The notes under the pieces were generated by a model. The model made no database searches, was not told the origin of the DNA, and worked only from the letters and a program-made list of their open reading frames with translations. Positions 32,227 to 40,057 of a stretch of 46,333 nucleotides of DNA are shown here, piece by piece; the first letter of the stretch is position 1, and every line of letters starts with the position of its first letter. Where the stretch lies: positions 1 through 46,333 of IMG/VR virus record IMGVR_UViG_3300026877_000048. The stretch is one strand, 5' to 3'. The translations under genes were made by a program, and so were the position numbers. The DNA comes from a virus.

Positions 32227-32500
32227 GCAGATCCCCTTTCCCCGCCGACTTGCTGAGCACCGGATGATGCTCGACGCCGTACTGTCTAATCGCGGCGGTG
32301 AGTGCCTGGCCCACCTCGGTCCAGTCGACGACCCGCACACAGAGTTGGCAGGCCCAGAGGCGGAGTACGCCGCCGCCGAGGCTACGCGATCCCCTCTCGA
32401 AATCCACTTGAACCGCGATGTTAACGGCCTCGTCGGGCGCGGCAGCGTACATCCCTCGCATTTCCACACCGCAGAAGGTGCACTGCAACTGATAGCTCAT
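32207..32500 (-). CDS. Small zinc-ribbon protein
   Basis: 97 residues. LQCTFCGVEMRG and WACQLCVRVVDW supply two C-x2-C pairs about 35 residues apart, a zinc-ribbon layout. ATG at 32498-32500 overlaps the upstream stop (ATGA). Likely a small nucleic-acid- or protein-binding factor; no family recognised. Confidence 0.6.
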   Translation of the reverse strand: MSYQLQCTFCGVEMRGMYAAAPDEAVNIAVQVDFERGSRSLGGGVLRLWACQLCVRVVDWTEVGQALTAAIRQYGVEHHPVLSKSAGKGDLHVAPTP

Positions 32501-32757
32501 GACTTCTGACTCCCTTGCCCGGATCCCGGTAGGTGTTGATCCGCAAACGCCTGGCCGACTTTCTCCCAGACCTCGGGCCAGGTTGCCAGCCGATGGGCTA
32601 GGCAGGACGGACAGATGTGTACGGAATACCAGAGCGCCGTATTGGGATCGAGTCGCACGCCGGCCGTGACCTCGACCCACCGATTGTTCCGCGCTTCGAC
32701 CCACGGGGCGATCTGCCCGCATAGCGCAAACGTCATGTGATGCTCCTGCTCACCCAT
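32497..32757 (-). CDS. Small zinc-pair protein
   Basis: 86 residues. HMTFALCGQIAPWVEA and HICPSCLAHRLA resemble the Cys pairs of the next gene, so the two may be diverged paralogues. GAGGAGGG precedes the ATG at 32755-32757. No function assigned. Confidence 0.55.
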   Translation of the reverse strand: MGEQEHHMTFALCGQIAPWVEARNNRWVEVTAGVRLDPNTALWYSVHICPSCLAHRLATWPEVWEKVGQAFADQHLPGSGQGSQKS

Positions 32758-32900
32758 CAGGGCCGCCCTCCTCTCAGCACCGCACCGAGCTCGAGAAACA
32801 CCACGGTCGCGAACCAAAGGAACCCGACGGTCGCGGCACCCGCCATCACTCGCCCGGCCCACCACAGCGGCGAGCAGGGCCGCACGCGCACGCGCCTCAT
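32757..32900 (-). CDS. Small single-span membrane protein
   Basis: 47 residues. A basic start (MRRVRVRPCSPLWW) leads to a single hydrophobic span (AGAATVGFLWFATVVFLELG) and a short basic end. GGAGG lies before the ATG at 32898-32900, and the stop overlaps the next ATG (TGATG). Confidence 0.5.
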   Translation of the reverse strand: MRRVRVRPCSPLWWAGRVMAGAATVGFLWFATVVFLELGAVLRGGRP

Positions 32901-33007
32901 GGGTCGGTCGCCTCCAGCACAAGCTCGACCAGATGCACGGGCGTGCGCGACGCCCAGGCATAGCCCAGCAACCACCAGCCATCGCGCGGGGCCAATACCA
33001 ACGTCAC
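32897..33007 (-). CDS. Possible 36-residue protein
   Basis: A GTG-started frame encodes LVLAPRDGWWLLGYAWASRT then VELVLEATDP, ending in ATGA with the next membrane gene and beginning in GTGA with the previous small frame. The ribosome site is weak, but the perfect overlap at both ends supports it. Confidence 0.35.
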   Translation of the reverse strand: MTLVLAPRDGWWLLGYAWASRTPVHLVELVLEATDP

Positions 33008-33120
33008 CCCGGCCGCCCGCCACGTTGCACAACATCAGTGTGAGCGGACGCCATGCCAGCCCGGACCGCGGGCCAGTGCGGGTGGCCGGGGCTCAAGGGC
33101 ACGTCGTAGACCTCAGGCAC
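33004..33120 (-). CDS. Possible 38-residue protein
   Basis: A GTG at 33118-33120 overlaps the end of recT, with GGTGAGG just upstream. It encodes EVYDVPLSPGHPHWPAVRAG and a short tail, and ends in GTGA with the next small frame. Plausible part of the early operon; unknown. Confidence 0.4.
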   Translation of the reverse strand: MPEVYDVPLSPGHPHWPAVRAGMASAHTDVVQRGGRPG

Positions 33121-34252
33121 GGGCCTCACCGCCTTCCGCCGCCTCGGCCCGCTGCCGCGCGGCCCAGGTCTTCCGGAGCGCGGTCAGGGCCTGCTTCGCC
33201 TCCTCCGGCGTCCAGGTCCGGGGATCGGCACCGCCCCGCGCGACCCCCAGGGCCGCCTTGGCGATATAGGCGGCACTCTGCTCGCCCAACTGGGCCCGGA
33301 GGGCCTGGTACTCTGGCCACCACGGCGGCTCCGCCGGGGCTTCGGGCCCTGCGGGCCCGGCGTCCGCTGCCGGGGCCACCGGGGGCACGGCGGCGGGGGC
33401 CTCCGGGGCCGCCTCGGGTGCGGCCTCGGGTGCCGGAGCGGGCACGGCCACCCCAGGCGGCTCGGCGGTCGGGGCCAGGGCCTGCCACGCCCGCTGCGCG
33501 GTCTCGTCGCCGTACTCGCGGGCTTCTTCCTCACCGATTGCGACGGCGGCTTCCCAGGCGAGCGGCAGGCGCTTCGCCAGCCGCCGCAGGACGGTCTTAC
33601 GGGCCATTTCCACGTAGTCCGTCACCCAGGGGCCGCTGTCCTTAGCGCGGCTTCGGGCGCGGATCGCGTCCACCTCCGCGCGGGTCATGACCTCGATGTC
33701 CCACGTCTCCTGATCCCACGCGGCGAGGGCGTAAAACAGGTGCGGCTCGCCCTGCCGGGCTGCGAATGCCGGCCGGTGCGTCACCTGTGGCCGGCTCCCC
33801 AAATCGACCTCGAACACATCCTGCGGCCAGACCGGGTGGGCCGCGACTAGGCGGATGCTACTACCCCGCCGGATGAGTTCCAGCAGGCCCCGATAGCCGA
33901 TCACCGCCTGCGCCTCATAGACTTTCCGCTGGCTGTTCCAGAAGGGGATGAGGTACACGTGCCCCAGCGGTCCGGGCATGAGACCCAATCCGGCACAATA
34001 ATGCAGACTGCTGATGAGGGATTCGGGCGAACATTCAGCCAGTTTGGGCGTCGTGCGGAGGCTCGACACCATGACGGCGATCAACCGCTCCGGGGTGATG
34101 GTGCGCGGCAGCACGGCCGCAATGCGGTCCCGCTCCGCCAGGAGCAGGTCGGCCACGGTCCGCCCCCGGCTGCCCGCCGCCTGGGTCGCCGCCGCCCGCG
34201 TCTGCAACTGCTGCGCCAGAGCCTGGGTTTGGGCCTGCGTGCCTCGTGCCAT
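33113..34252 (-). CDS. recT: RecT-family single-strand annealing protein
   Basis: 379 residues from ATG at 34250-34252, set by GAAGGAGGG. The RecT core (about residues 25-240) is clear: LLLAERDRIAAVLPRTITPE, PESLISSLHYCAGLGLMPGP, VYLIPFWNSQRKVYEAQAVI and YVEMARKTVLRRLAKRLPL. A long Ala/Pro/Glu linker and a small helical C-terminus follow, longer than typical RecT (about 270 residues). With the YqaJ exonuclease directly upstream it forms a Red-type recombination pair for repair, recombination or circularisation. Confidence 0.9.
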   Translation of the reverse strand: MARGTQAQTQALAQQLQTRAAATQAAGSRGRTVADLLLAERDRIAAVLPRTITPERLIAVMVSSLRTTPKLAECSPESLISSLHYCAGLGLMPGPLGHVYLIPFWNSQRKVYEAQAVIGYRGLLELIRRGSSIRLVAAHPVWPQDVFEVDLGSRPQVTHRPAFAARQGEPHLFYALAAWDQETWDIEVMTRAEVDAIRARSRAKDSGPWVTDYVEMARKTVLRRLAKRLPLAWEAAVAIGEEEAREYGDETAQRAWQALAPTAEPPGVAVPAPAPEAAPEAAPEAPAAVPPVAPAADAGPAGPEAPAEPPWWPEYQALRAQLGEQSAAYIAKAALGVARGGADPRTWTPEEAKQALTALRKTWAARQRAEAAEGGEARA

Positions 34253-34254
34253 GG

Positions 34255-35223
34255 TTACGGTCCCTCCTTCGCGGCCCGCATGGGGCCGACCCACAGCCAC
34301 GGCCGCGTCGTCACGGGCCGGGTGTACTGCTCGGCGAGGTCCGGGTGGTCCCGGCGCAGGGCCTCCGCGTCCAGGGTCCGGCGGGTCTGGGTCCGCCACG
34401 TCGCGATGCGCTGACCGCGATACACGATGGTCTCGGCGTCCTGGGCCAGCGCCTGGAGCTCCGCCACGCACTGCTGCATCACGGCCTCCGCCGCGTCGCG
34501 CTGCGCCCGCGCCGTGGTGTACCGGCGCAGGATGGCGCTGCCCAGGTCCTCCGGCACGTCGTACACTAGGCCCGGCGTGTGGGTCGGGTAGAGCCGCCGC
34601 AGGGCCTCCCACGTCGCGGGGTGATCATCCACCGGCGGCGGCGTCTGGGGGACGACAAACTGCTCCCAGAACGTGGTCTCTAAGGCGATTAGGTGCTCAA
34701 TCAATTGCGGATCCCGTTCCACCCGCCGCCAGACGAGCCGCTGCCCGCCGATGAGCGCCGCGACATAGGCATGCGACGCGCCCGTGATGGCGAGGTAGTG
34801 GTGGACCTGGACCAGATACGGCTCCGGCACGCGGTCGTCCGCCCACTCCCCGGCATGCCGCTCGCCCGTGGTCTTGCACTCCAGGATCACGGGCCGACCT
34901 TCGCCCAGGACCCACCGGTCGATATGACCCGCGATGTACGGGTACTGCGGGTGCGTGAGCCGGGCCGTCGTGCGGCGGACCTTTTTGCCGGCCCGCTGGG
35001 CAAATTCCTTAGCGATGAGGTCTTCCAATAGTTGCCCCCACCGGGCCGCCTCACTGGGGGGGTCCGCCGCGATGGGCAGTTGGCCGGTCTTTTGCAACCA
35101 GACCGTGTAGGCGCTCTTGTAGGGATCCACGCCCGCAATCGCCGGCGCGTCGGATCCGCCGATGTATTGGGTCCGATCTTGCCTCGACTCCGCCATACTG
35201 GCTACACTGTCCTTAGCAGTCAT
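34255..35223 (-). CDS. YqaJ-type lambda-exonuclease-family nuclease
   Basis: 322 residues from ATG at 35221-35223 (GCAGGAGG upstream). YIGGSDAPAIAGVDPYKSAY at the N-terminus, EAARWGQLLEDLIAKEFAQR, then AGHIDRWVLGEGRPVILECK contain the Asp and ExK residues of the PD-(D/E)XK active site, and LVQVHHYLAITGASHAYVAA is the usual following Q-x-H-Y motif. It ends 2 bases before recT. It would resect double-strand ends to feed RecT. Confidence 0.9.
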   Translation of the reverse strand: MTAKDSVASMAESRQDRTQYIGGSDAPAIAGVDPYKSAYTVWLQKTGQLPIAADPPSEAARWGQLLEDLIAKEFAQRAGKKVRRTTARLTHPQYPYIAGHIDRWVLGEGRPVILECKTTGERHAGEWADDRVPEPYLVQVHHYLAITGASHAYVAALIGGQRLVWRRVERDPQLIEHLIALETTFWEQFVVPQTPPPVDDHPATWEALRRLYPTHTPGLVYDVPEDLGSAILRRYTTARAQRDAAEAVMQQCVAELQALAQDAETIVYRGQRIATWRTQTRRTLDAEALRRDHPDLAEQYTRPVTTRPWLWVGPMRAAKEGP

Positions 35224-35288
35224 GTGGCTGTACCTCCTGCCGATCTGACTGCGGACCCCGCCGCGCGAGCCCCGGCGGGGTCGCTGTG

Positions 35289-35489
35289 CTACGTGCCGGG
35301 GCCGTAGTAGAGCACCCGCCACGGGCCTTGCCGCCACAGTCCCCCGGCGGGGTGCCAGACCGGCAGGGTCCCGACGTAGCCACACCGCCCGCAGCGGATG
35401 TCCAACCATTCCTCAACCCCGTTCCGTTGATACTGCACCTGGATCGCCGGGGCCCCGCACTTGGGGCAGGTGTCGCGGGCCCTATCCAT
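35289..35489 (-). CDS. Small zinc-ribbon protein
   Basis: 66 residues. DTCPKCGAPAIQVQYQ and IRCGRCGYVG give a classic two-knuckle zinc ribbon, followed by a Trp-rich end. GGAAGGGGG precedes the ATG. It overlaps the AbrB-like gene stop by 8 bases, which suggests linked expression. Confidence 0.65.
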   Translation of the reverse strand: MDRARDTCPKCGAPAIQVQYQRNGVEEWLDIRCGRCGYVGTLPVWHPAGGLWRQGPWRVLYYGPGT

Positions 35490-35781
35490 GCGTCGATCCC
35501 CCTTCCGCCAACACGTGCCGCAGCGTCGCCCGGCAGGCCGCACAGACCGTCTGGCCGAGCACGTTGCGCTCGGTATCGCTGTCGGCCCCGCAGAACACAC
35601 AGGTCCCTGTCCATCGCTCAATGACAACCCGGGATCCGTCGCGGCGAATGATGAGCGCGGTGTTAGCCGACCACCCCAGTTCCCGGCGGATCGCCACGGG
35701 AATGACCACCCGCCCGAGGTCGTCCATCAGGTGCGGGGCCCGGGCCTGCGCCGCGAGGTGCGCCGCGCCAGGGGCGGGCAT
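35482..35781 (-). CDS. AbrB/SpoVT-type regulator with C-terminal zinc ribbon
   Basis: 99 residues. HLMDDLGRVVIPVAIRRELG then LIIRRDGSRVVIERW is the swapped-hairpin AbrB DNA-binding fold. It is followed by CVFCG and VCAACRATL, a zinc ribbon also found after AbrB domains in Firmicutes regulators. GGAGGG precedes the ATG. It may tune phage early genes or mimic a host transition-state regulator. The fold call is firm; its sites are unknown. Confidence 0.8.
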   Translation of the reverse strand: MPAPGAAHLAAQARAPHLMDDLGRVVIPVAIRRELGWSANTALIIRRDGSRVVIERWTGTCVFCGADSDTERNVLGQTVCAACRATLRHVLAEGGSTHG

Positions 35782-35782
35782 C

Positions 35783-36061
35783 TCAGGATCCCTCCGGCGC
35801 CGCCGGGGCCCGATCTAGGGCCCAAAGGGACAGCGTCAAGTTCCACGTGTCGGGGGCGCTATCCGTCTCCGTGAGCTCCACGACATAGGTGCGCGTGGGA
35901 TCCATCTGCGCCAGCGCATGCCCCACGACGTGGTGGATGGCCCCTTCCTCCCCCGGATCGGCGGTCCGGTGCCAGTACACGCGCCGGTGGGCGTGGAACC
36001 GATCCCGGATCTCATCGGGGGTCCCCTGCGCCCGAAACGTCCACTTGTGGGGACTCGTCAT
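35783..36061 (-). CDS. Early-region protein, unknown
   Basis: 92 residues, alpha/beta (WTFRAQGTPDEIRDRFHAHR; TYVVELTETDSAPDTWNLTL). ATG at 36059-36061 overlaps the excisionase-like stop (ATGA), with AGGAGG upstream. No family recognised. Confidence 0.6.
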   Translation of the reverse strand: MTSPHKWTFRAQGTPDEIRDRFHAHRRVYWHRTADPGEEGAIHHVVGHALAQMDPTRTYVVELTETDSAPDTWNLTLSLWALDRAPAAPEGS

Positions 36062-36267
36062 GCGTGCGTCACCTCCTGCGCGGGGGACGACTCCGCCGCC
36101 CGCTGGGCCTGCGCCTGCGCGGCGAGCCACGCCTCCGCCTCCAGCGATGGGATGTACCAGCGCCGCCCCTGCTGGAGCGCCGGCATCCCAGCGTCGATCC
36201 ACTGCCGGACCCGCACGCGGTCGACATGGTTCAGCCGAGCGAAGGCGCGAAGACTCATGATGGGCAT
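36058..36267 (-). CDS. Excisionase-like winged-helix protein
   Basis: 69 residues. MSLRAFARLNHVDRVRVRQW then IDAGMPALQQGRRWYIPSLE matches the MerR/excisionase-type helix-turn-helix plus wing used by small phage Xis proteins. It lies right after the cro-like gene, opposite the integrase operon, the usual place for an excision or lytic-switch factor. GGAAGG precedes the ATG. Confidence 0.65.
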   Translation of the reverse strand: MPIMSLRAFARLNHVDRVRVRQWIDAGMPALQQGRRWYIPSLEAEAWLAAQAQAQRAAESSPAQEVTHA

Positions 36268-36270
36268 TTC

Positions 36271-36546
36271 TCACATCACCTTCCGGCGCTCCCGGCGCGC
36301 CCGCGTCTTTTTGTGGGCTATTTCTGTAAACACACCCGGGAGCACACAAACATCACGTGGGTCGAGTCCAACCCGGTAGAGACCCGCCATAAACTTGGCA
36401 CCGGGCCGGGCCTTGCCCTCTAGCACGCGCCACACATACGTCCGTTCGCATCCCATTTCCCGGGCCAAGTCGCGGGCTGTCCAGCCTTTCCAAGCCAGCC
36501 ACGCCTTCATCCGTTCGCGATCCAAGTCTACGCCTGAGTGGGGCAT
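36271..36546 (-). CDS. Cro-like Xre-family regulator
   Basis: 91 residues. AWLAWKGWTARDLAREMGCE then RTYVWRVLEGKARPGAKFMA is a standard Xre helix-turn-helix, with a basic C-terminal tail (KKTRARRERRKVM). It is divergent from the repressor at 36700, so it is the likely Cro counterpart, first gene of the leftward lytic unit. Confidence 0.75.
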   Translation of the reverse strand: MPHSGVDLDRERMKAWLAWKGWTARDLAREMGCERTYVWRVLEGKARPGAKFMAGLYRVGLDPRDVCVLPGVFTEIAHKKTRARRERRKVM

Positions 36547-36699
36547 GGTCGGCTCTCACCATCTTTCCGTTGTCTCTGTAGTAACAATGGACTAGTCGCC
36601 TTGTGTTGTCAAGCACCAAAATAGGTCTGGGGAGGGATTGCCGCTATGCACATGGGCAACCTAGCATGGAATCGAGATTATGGCAGGAGGGGGCCGCTG
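36547..36699. promoter_or_regulatory. Divergent switch region between repressor and Cro genes
   Basis: 153 bases, more A+T rich than the surroundings. The minus strand has a perfect TTGACA at 36607-36612; 17 bases on, the -10 (CATTGT, 36584-36589) is weak. The plus strand before the repressor has AGGAGG at 36685-36690. Operators for the two Xre proteins are expected here, but I see no clear palindrome. Confidence 0.55.
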
Positions 36700-37086
36700 A
36701 TGGCGAACGGCACGTCGAAGAGCGATGCAGTCCGCCGACTGGCGGCACTCATCGACCAAATTGTGACCGAACGGAACGTGTCGCTGAATTCCGTGGCGCT
36801 GCGGGCTGGGATTACGGAAGGCTACTTGTCCCGCATCCGCCGGGGCCAGGTGATCAATCCGCCGTCCCCGAACGTGCTGAAAAAGCTGGCCCCCGTGCTG
36901 CGGGTGCCCTATCACGAACTCTTGCGGGCCGCGGGGTACCTCGATGACGATGAGGACCTTGAGGCCCAGCATCTGATGCACCGGGCACGGCACGAACTCA
37001 GCCCGGACGACTATGAAGAAGTGTTGGCCTATGTCCGTTTTCGCTTAGACCGGGCCCGCGTGCGCCAAAACCGAACCCAGTCGTAG
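36700..37086 (+). CDS. Xre-family prophage repressor
   Basis: 128 residues from ATG at 36700 (AGGAGG upstream). LIDQIVTERNVSLNSVALRA then GITEGYLSRIRRGQVINPPS is an Xre helix-turn-helix; the C-terminal part (DDYEEVLAYVRFRLDRARVR) may serve dimerisation. It has no LexA/CI peptidase domain; instead the next gene encodes an ImmA/IrrE peptidase, implying induction by proteolysis in trans. Confidence 0.8.
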   Translation: MANGTSKSDAVRRLAALIDQIVTERNVSLNSVALRAGITEGYLSRIRRGQVINPPSPNVLKKLAPVLRVPYHELLRAAGYLDDDEDLEAQHLMHRARHELSPDDYEEVLAYVRFRLDRARVRQNRTQS

Positions 37087-37103
37087 GAGGCGCGGCAACG
37101 CTC

Positions 37104-37703
37104 ATGACACCGGAATCGTGGGCGGAGTGGTGCTTGACGGTCCTGGGCTGGCGACCGCCGGATCCCCCGAGTCCGAATCGCCTGGCCCAAGTGCTCGGTA
37201 TTACCGTAATCGGCAAGCCAACGGGACCGCGCACGTGGGACGGGACCTCCGGTCGGGATCGCGACTTGTGGTGGATCTGTCTCAATCGGTCCCGACCCTG
37301 GACCCGCCGACAATGGACGTTAGCCCATGAAATCGGCCATATTTTGCAGCACGGCGACCGTCGCGTCCGGGGCCTCTGGCACCGGGACGGGTCCGCTGCC
37401 AATGTCCTGGAGCGGGAGGCGGACCGCTTTGCGGCGGCCTTTCTGATGCCCGAAGCCCTGATGGATGCCCTCGTCATGAACGCCGTTCAGCCGCTGTCGG
37501 TGGAGGCCCTGGCTCGGTACCTCGGTCTCAGTGAACAGGCTGTCGCACGACGGCTGGAGGAGTTGTATCCTCCGCCGTTTTTTGATGTGCCCCGTCTGCG
37601 GAGCCGCCACGGGGCAGCGGCCCGCCAAGGGAGGACATGCTCATGCGGTCGTTTGGTGCCACACGGCTGTATATCCTGCTCCGAGCCACCCTGTCAGGCA
37701 TAG
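37104..37703 (+). CDS. ImmA/IrrE-family zinc metallopeptidase
   Basis: 199 residues. QWTLAHEIGHILQHGDRR carries HExxH at about residues 75-79, and LEREADRFAAAFLMPEALMD supplies the downstream Glu, the full ImmA signature. Members cleave partner Xre repressors upon DNA damage. The adjoining repressor at 36700-37086 is its likely target. The C-terminal end overlaps the next gene by 61 bases and contains a Cys-rich tail. Confidence 0.85.
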   Translation: MTPESWAEWCLTVLGWRPPDPPSPNRLAQVLGITVIGKPTGPRTWDGTSGRDRDLWWICLNRSRPWTRRQWTLAHEIGHILQHGDRRVRGLWHRDGSAANVLEREADRFAAAFLMPEALMDALVMNAVQPLSVEALARYLGLSEQAVARRLEELYPPPFFDVPRLRSRHGAAARQGRTCSCGRLVPHGCISCSEPPCQA

Positions 37704-37963
37704 TGGTCTTCCTGGCCCTGGTGGCGGAATGGATGTTATGGCTCCCGCTGATGGGGGCCGGGGTGCTCGGGACCCATGCGGGGGCCATCCTGTATGACCT
37801 GCCCATAGTCCTGCGGGCGGGTCTGGCCTTCGGGGTGGCGGTCGTCGCCCTGTGGCTGTGGGCCTGGCTTCGGATGCGGGCCGAATACCTCCAAATGATT
37901 CTCGACATTCACGGGGCGGTACAACAACTGGCATCCCGTCACTCGCCGGGGGAGGGGGCGTAA
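37643..37963 (+). CDS. Small two-span membrane protein in lysogeny operon
   Basis: 106 residues from ATG 37643 (AAGGGAGG 8 bases upstream). Two hydrophobic spans (LLRATLSGIVVFLALVAEWM and AGLAFGVAVVALWLWAWLR) precede a soluble helix. Placed between the repressor module and a lipoprotein, it could be a superinfection-exclusion protein expressed from the prophage. No family recognised. Confidence 0.6.
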   Translation: MRSFGATRLYILLRATLSGIVVFLALVAEWMLWLPLMGAGVLGTHAGAILYDLPIVLRAGLAFGVAVVALWLWAWLRMRAEYLQMILDIHGAVQQLASRHSPGEGA

Positions 37964-37967
37964 GCGT

Positions 37968-38603
37968 ATGCGCGGGTCTTGGGTTGCGCTGGGGTTCGCG
38001 ATGGGGCTGTTGACCGGGTGCGGCCCGGTCGGGGCCGGATCGGCGGCACAGGCCCCCAGCATCTCCGGGTCCCCCACGCTTCCGAGTCGGTCGGCCGGGC
38101 CCGGACCGACGCCGTCGTCCCCGGCCACGGCCCCGACTCCCCTAGTGCCGTCCTCAGCCGCGATCCAAGCGGTAATGGCCCACACGTTCCCCGTTGGCTC
38201 CGCCGACGTGGGCCTGCCCCGCGATGCGTTTTATCCCACGGCGGCCCCGGTCACCGTACCGGACGGGCAGGGGGGCTGGCTGACCGCCGTGGTGGGGTCC
38301 TGGCGGGGGAGCGCGGACGGCGCGGGTCAAGCGGTGTTTTTCTGGCACGATACGCAGTTTGTCGGGTGGTCCGCCAGCCGCATGGTCCTGTTCCCGCACG
38401 TGACGGCGGGGGGCACCAGCATCCTCGTAAGCTACCCAGAGTGGCCGGCCGGCGAAAGTTTCGCGCAATGGACGGACAACCTGATCACGGCCCCCCAAGT
38501 CCTGATTCAGTACACGTGGGCTCAGGGCCGGGTGTGGGCATCGCCGTGGAATGCCGTGCCCCCGAATACCACGAATGAGCCGGCCCTGGAATACCTGCCA
38601 TGA
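37968..38603 (+). CDS. Secreted lipoprotein, LppP/LprE-like
   Basis: 211 residues. The signal peptide ends in the lipobox LLTGC (Cys near residue 19), so the protein is lipid-anchored outside the membrane. A Ser/Pro/Thr linker then leads to a domain with VVGSWRGSADGAGQAVFFWH and VLIQYTWAQGRVWAS, resembling mycobacterial LppP/LprE lipoproteins. Being in the lysogeny operon, it may alter the lysogen surface, for example by blocking superinfection. Its stop overlaps the integrase ATG. Confidence 0.65.
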   Translation: MRGSWVALGFAMGLLTGCGPVGAGSAAQAPSISGSPTLPSRSAGPGPTPSSPATAPTPLVPSSAAIQAVMAHTFPVGSADVGLPRDAFYPTAAPVTVPDGQGGWLTAVVGSWRGSADGAGQAVFFWHDTQFVGWSASRMVLFPHVTAGGTSILVSYPEWPAGESFAQWTDNLITAPQVLIQYTWAQGRVWASPWNAVPPNTTNEPALEYLP

Positions 38604-39778
38604 ACCTCCGCCGCCATAAGCCCGGATCCTGGCGCCTCACCTGGGAACTCGGCCGGGACCCGGCTACGGGCAAACGGCTCCGCGAAACGCGCGTGGTCAC
38701 GGGCACCAAGGCGGAGGCGGCCCGGATCTGGCGGGAGCGCCAGGCCGCGATTGAAGCGGACGCCGCGCGGCGGGCGCGGATGGCGCAGGATCCGGCGTAT
38801 CGCCCGCTCCGCATGCTGTTCGACCAGTGGCTCGCGGAGGCGGTTCAGCCGCACCGTTCGCCCAGCACGACGGAGCTCTACACTTACGTCGTCCGCCGGT
38901 GGCTCGCTCCCACGCTCGGCGCGACGCGATTGGCCGACCTCACGCCCGAGACCTTCACCACGGTCCTCGCGACCTGGCGGGAGACCCCGCGCCAAGGCTC
39001 GGGTGAGCCCAGGGGGGTCAGCCCCACCACCATCCGCATCGCTTGGCAGGTCTTGCGGACGGCGGTCCGCTGGGCCTGGCGCCAGGGGTGGATCCGGGAC
39101 GACCCGATGGCGCGCGTCTCCGGCCCCCCCGTCGGGCTCCCACCGGAACGCTGGTGGACACCGGCCCAGGCACGCCAGTTTTTGGCCGGCACTGCCGATG
39201 ACTGGTACGGCGCGGTCTGGGCGCTCGGCCTCCTGGGGGGCCTCCGCATCGGGGAGATCCTGGGTTTGCGCTGGGCGGATATCGATCTGGAGCAGGGCGT
39301 GATCTGGATCCGTCAGGTCCGGGGTCGCACCAGCTTCGGGCCACCGAAGACGGCCCGAAGTCGCCGACCGGTCGCCCTGGACGACGCCCTCCGGGCGGTG
39401 CTGGACCAACAAGCCGCCCGGCAAGCCGCCTACCGCGCCCGGTTGGGACGTGACTGGCCCGCTGCGGATCTGGTGATTACCACCCACACGGGGACCCCGG
39501 CCAATCGCCGGAATGTGGCGCGGGCCTTCGCGGCGGCGTGCGACCGGGTGGGCGTCCCGCGTATCCGCCTCCATGATCTCCGGCACACGCATGCGACCCT
39601 GCTGCGCCAAGCGGGGGCCGACTGGAAAGTCATTGCCGACCGGCTCGGGCACAGCAGTCCTACCATCACGGCCCGGGTCTACCTCCACGCCGATCTCCGC
39701 GACCAGGCGGACGCGGCGGCGCGCGTCAGCCAGCGGATTCTTGCCGAGGGCACACAAGAGGGCACACGCCCGCGCTGA
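38600..39778 (+). CDS. int: Phage tyrosine integrase
   Basis: 392 residues. The N-terminal AP2-like arm-binding domain (WRLTWELGRDPATGKRLRET) and SAM-like core-binding domain precede the catalytic domain with Arg near 215 (GGLRIGEILGLRW), HDLRHTHATLL near 325-335, GHSSPTI and the nucleophile Tyr near 361 (ARVYLHADL). ATG overlaps the lipoprotein stop. Repeated GGCACAC sites at its 3' end and downstream suggest attP follows. It integrates and excises the element. Confidence 0.9.
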   Translation: MNLRRHKPGSWRLTWELGRDPATGKRLRETRVVTGTKAEAARIWRERQAAIEADAARRARMAQDPAYRPLRMLFDQWLAEAVQPHRSPSTTELYTYVVRRWLAPTLGATRLADLTPETFTTVLATWRETPRQGSGEPRGVSPTTIRIAWQVLRTAVRWAWRQGWIRDDPMARVSGPPVGLPPERWWTPAQARQFLAGTADDWYGAVWALGLLGGLRIGEILGLRWADIDLEQGVIWIRQVRGRTSFGPPKTARSRRPVALDDALRAVLDQQAARQAAYRARLGRDWPAADLVITTHTGTPANRRNVARAFAAACDRVGVPRIRLHDLRHTHATLLRQAGADWKVIADRLGHSSPTITARVYLHADLRDQADAAARVSQRILAEGTQEGTRPR

Positions 39779-40041
39779 GCATGTGCCCGCGTGGCCGGAA
39801 AGCCTTGGCCTGCTTGGAAATCGGGCGAGAGGACACACCGCGATCCCCTGTGACGACAATGGTGGCCCCGTGGTCGGCGGGGGGTCGGCATGGCCCGCCC
39901 GCGTCGGCCGATGGCCGCCGATCCGCACCGCAAGGCCGTTCCGGCCTATGCCGGTCCATTGCGCCCCTTGCGTACCCCAGCGGATCCTTGGAGCGTCCCG
40001 ACGATAGTTAGCACTACGAAGGGCACACGGATGGCACACGC
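39747..40041. other. Candidate attP region of the integrase
   Basis: AGGGCACAC occurs at 39747-39755 and 39759-39767 (12 bases apart, in the int gene end) and again at 40020-40028, with a related TGGCACAC at 40032. Such repeats fit arm-type sites on both sides of a core. Between them are a hairpin (AGGCCG-TTC-CGGCCT at 39933-39947) and an A+T-richer segment (40002-40019). No host tRNA end is recognised. The rest of the 279-base gap has no gene. Confidence 0.5.
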
Positions 40042-40057
40042 CGGCGCCCCGGCGTCG

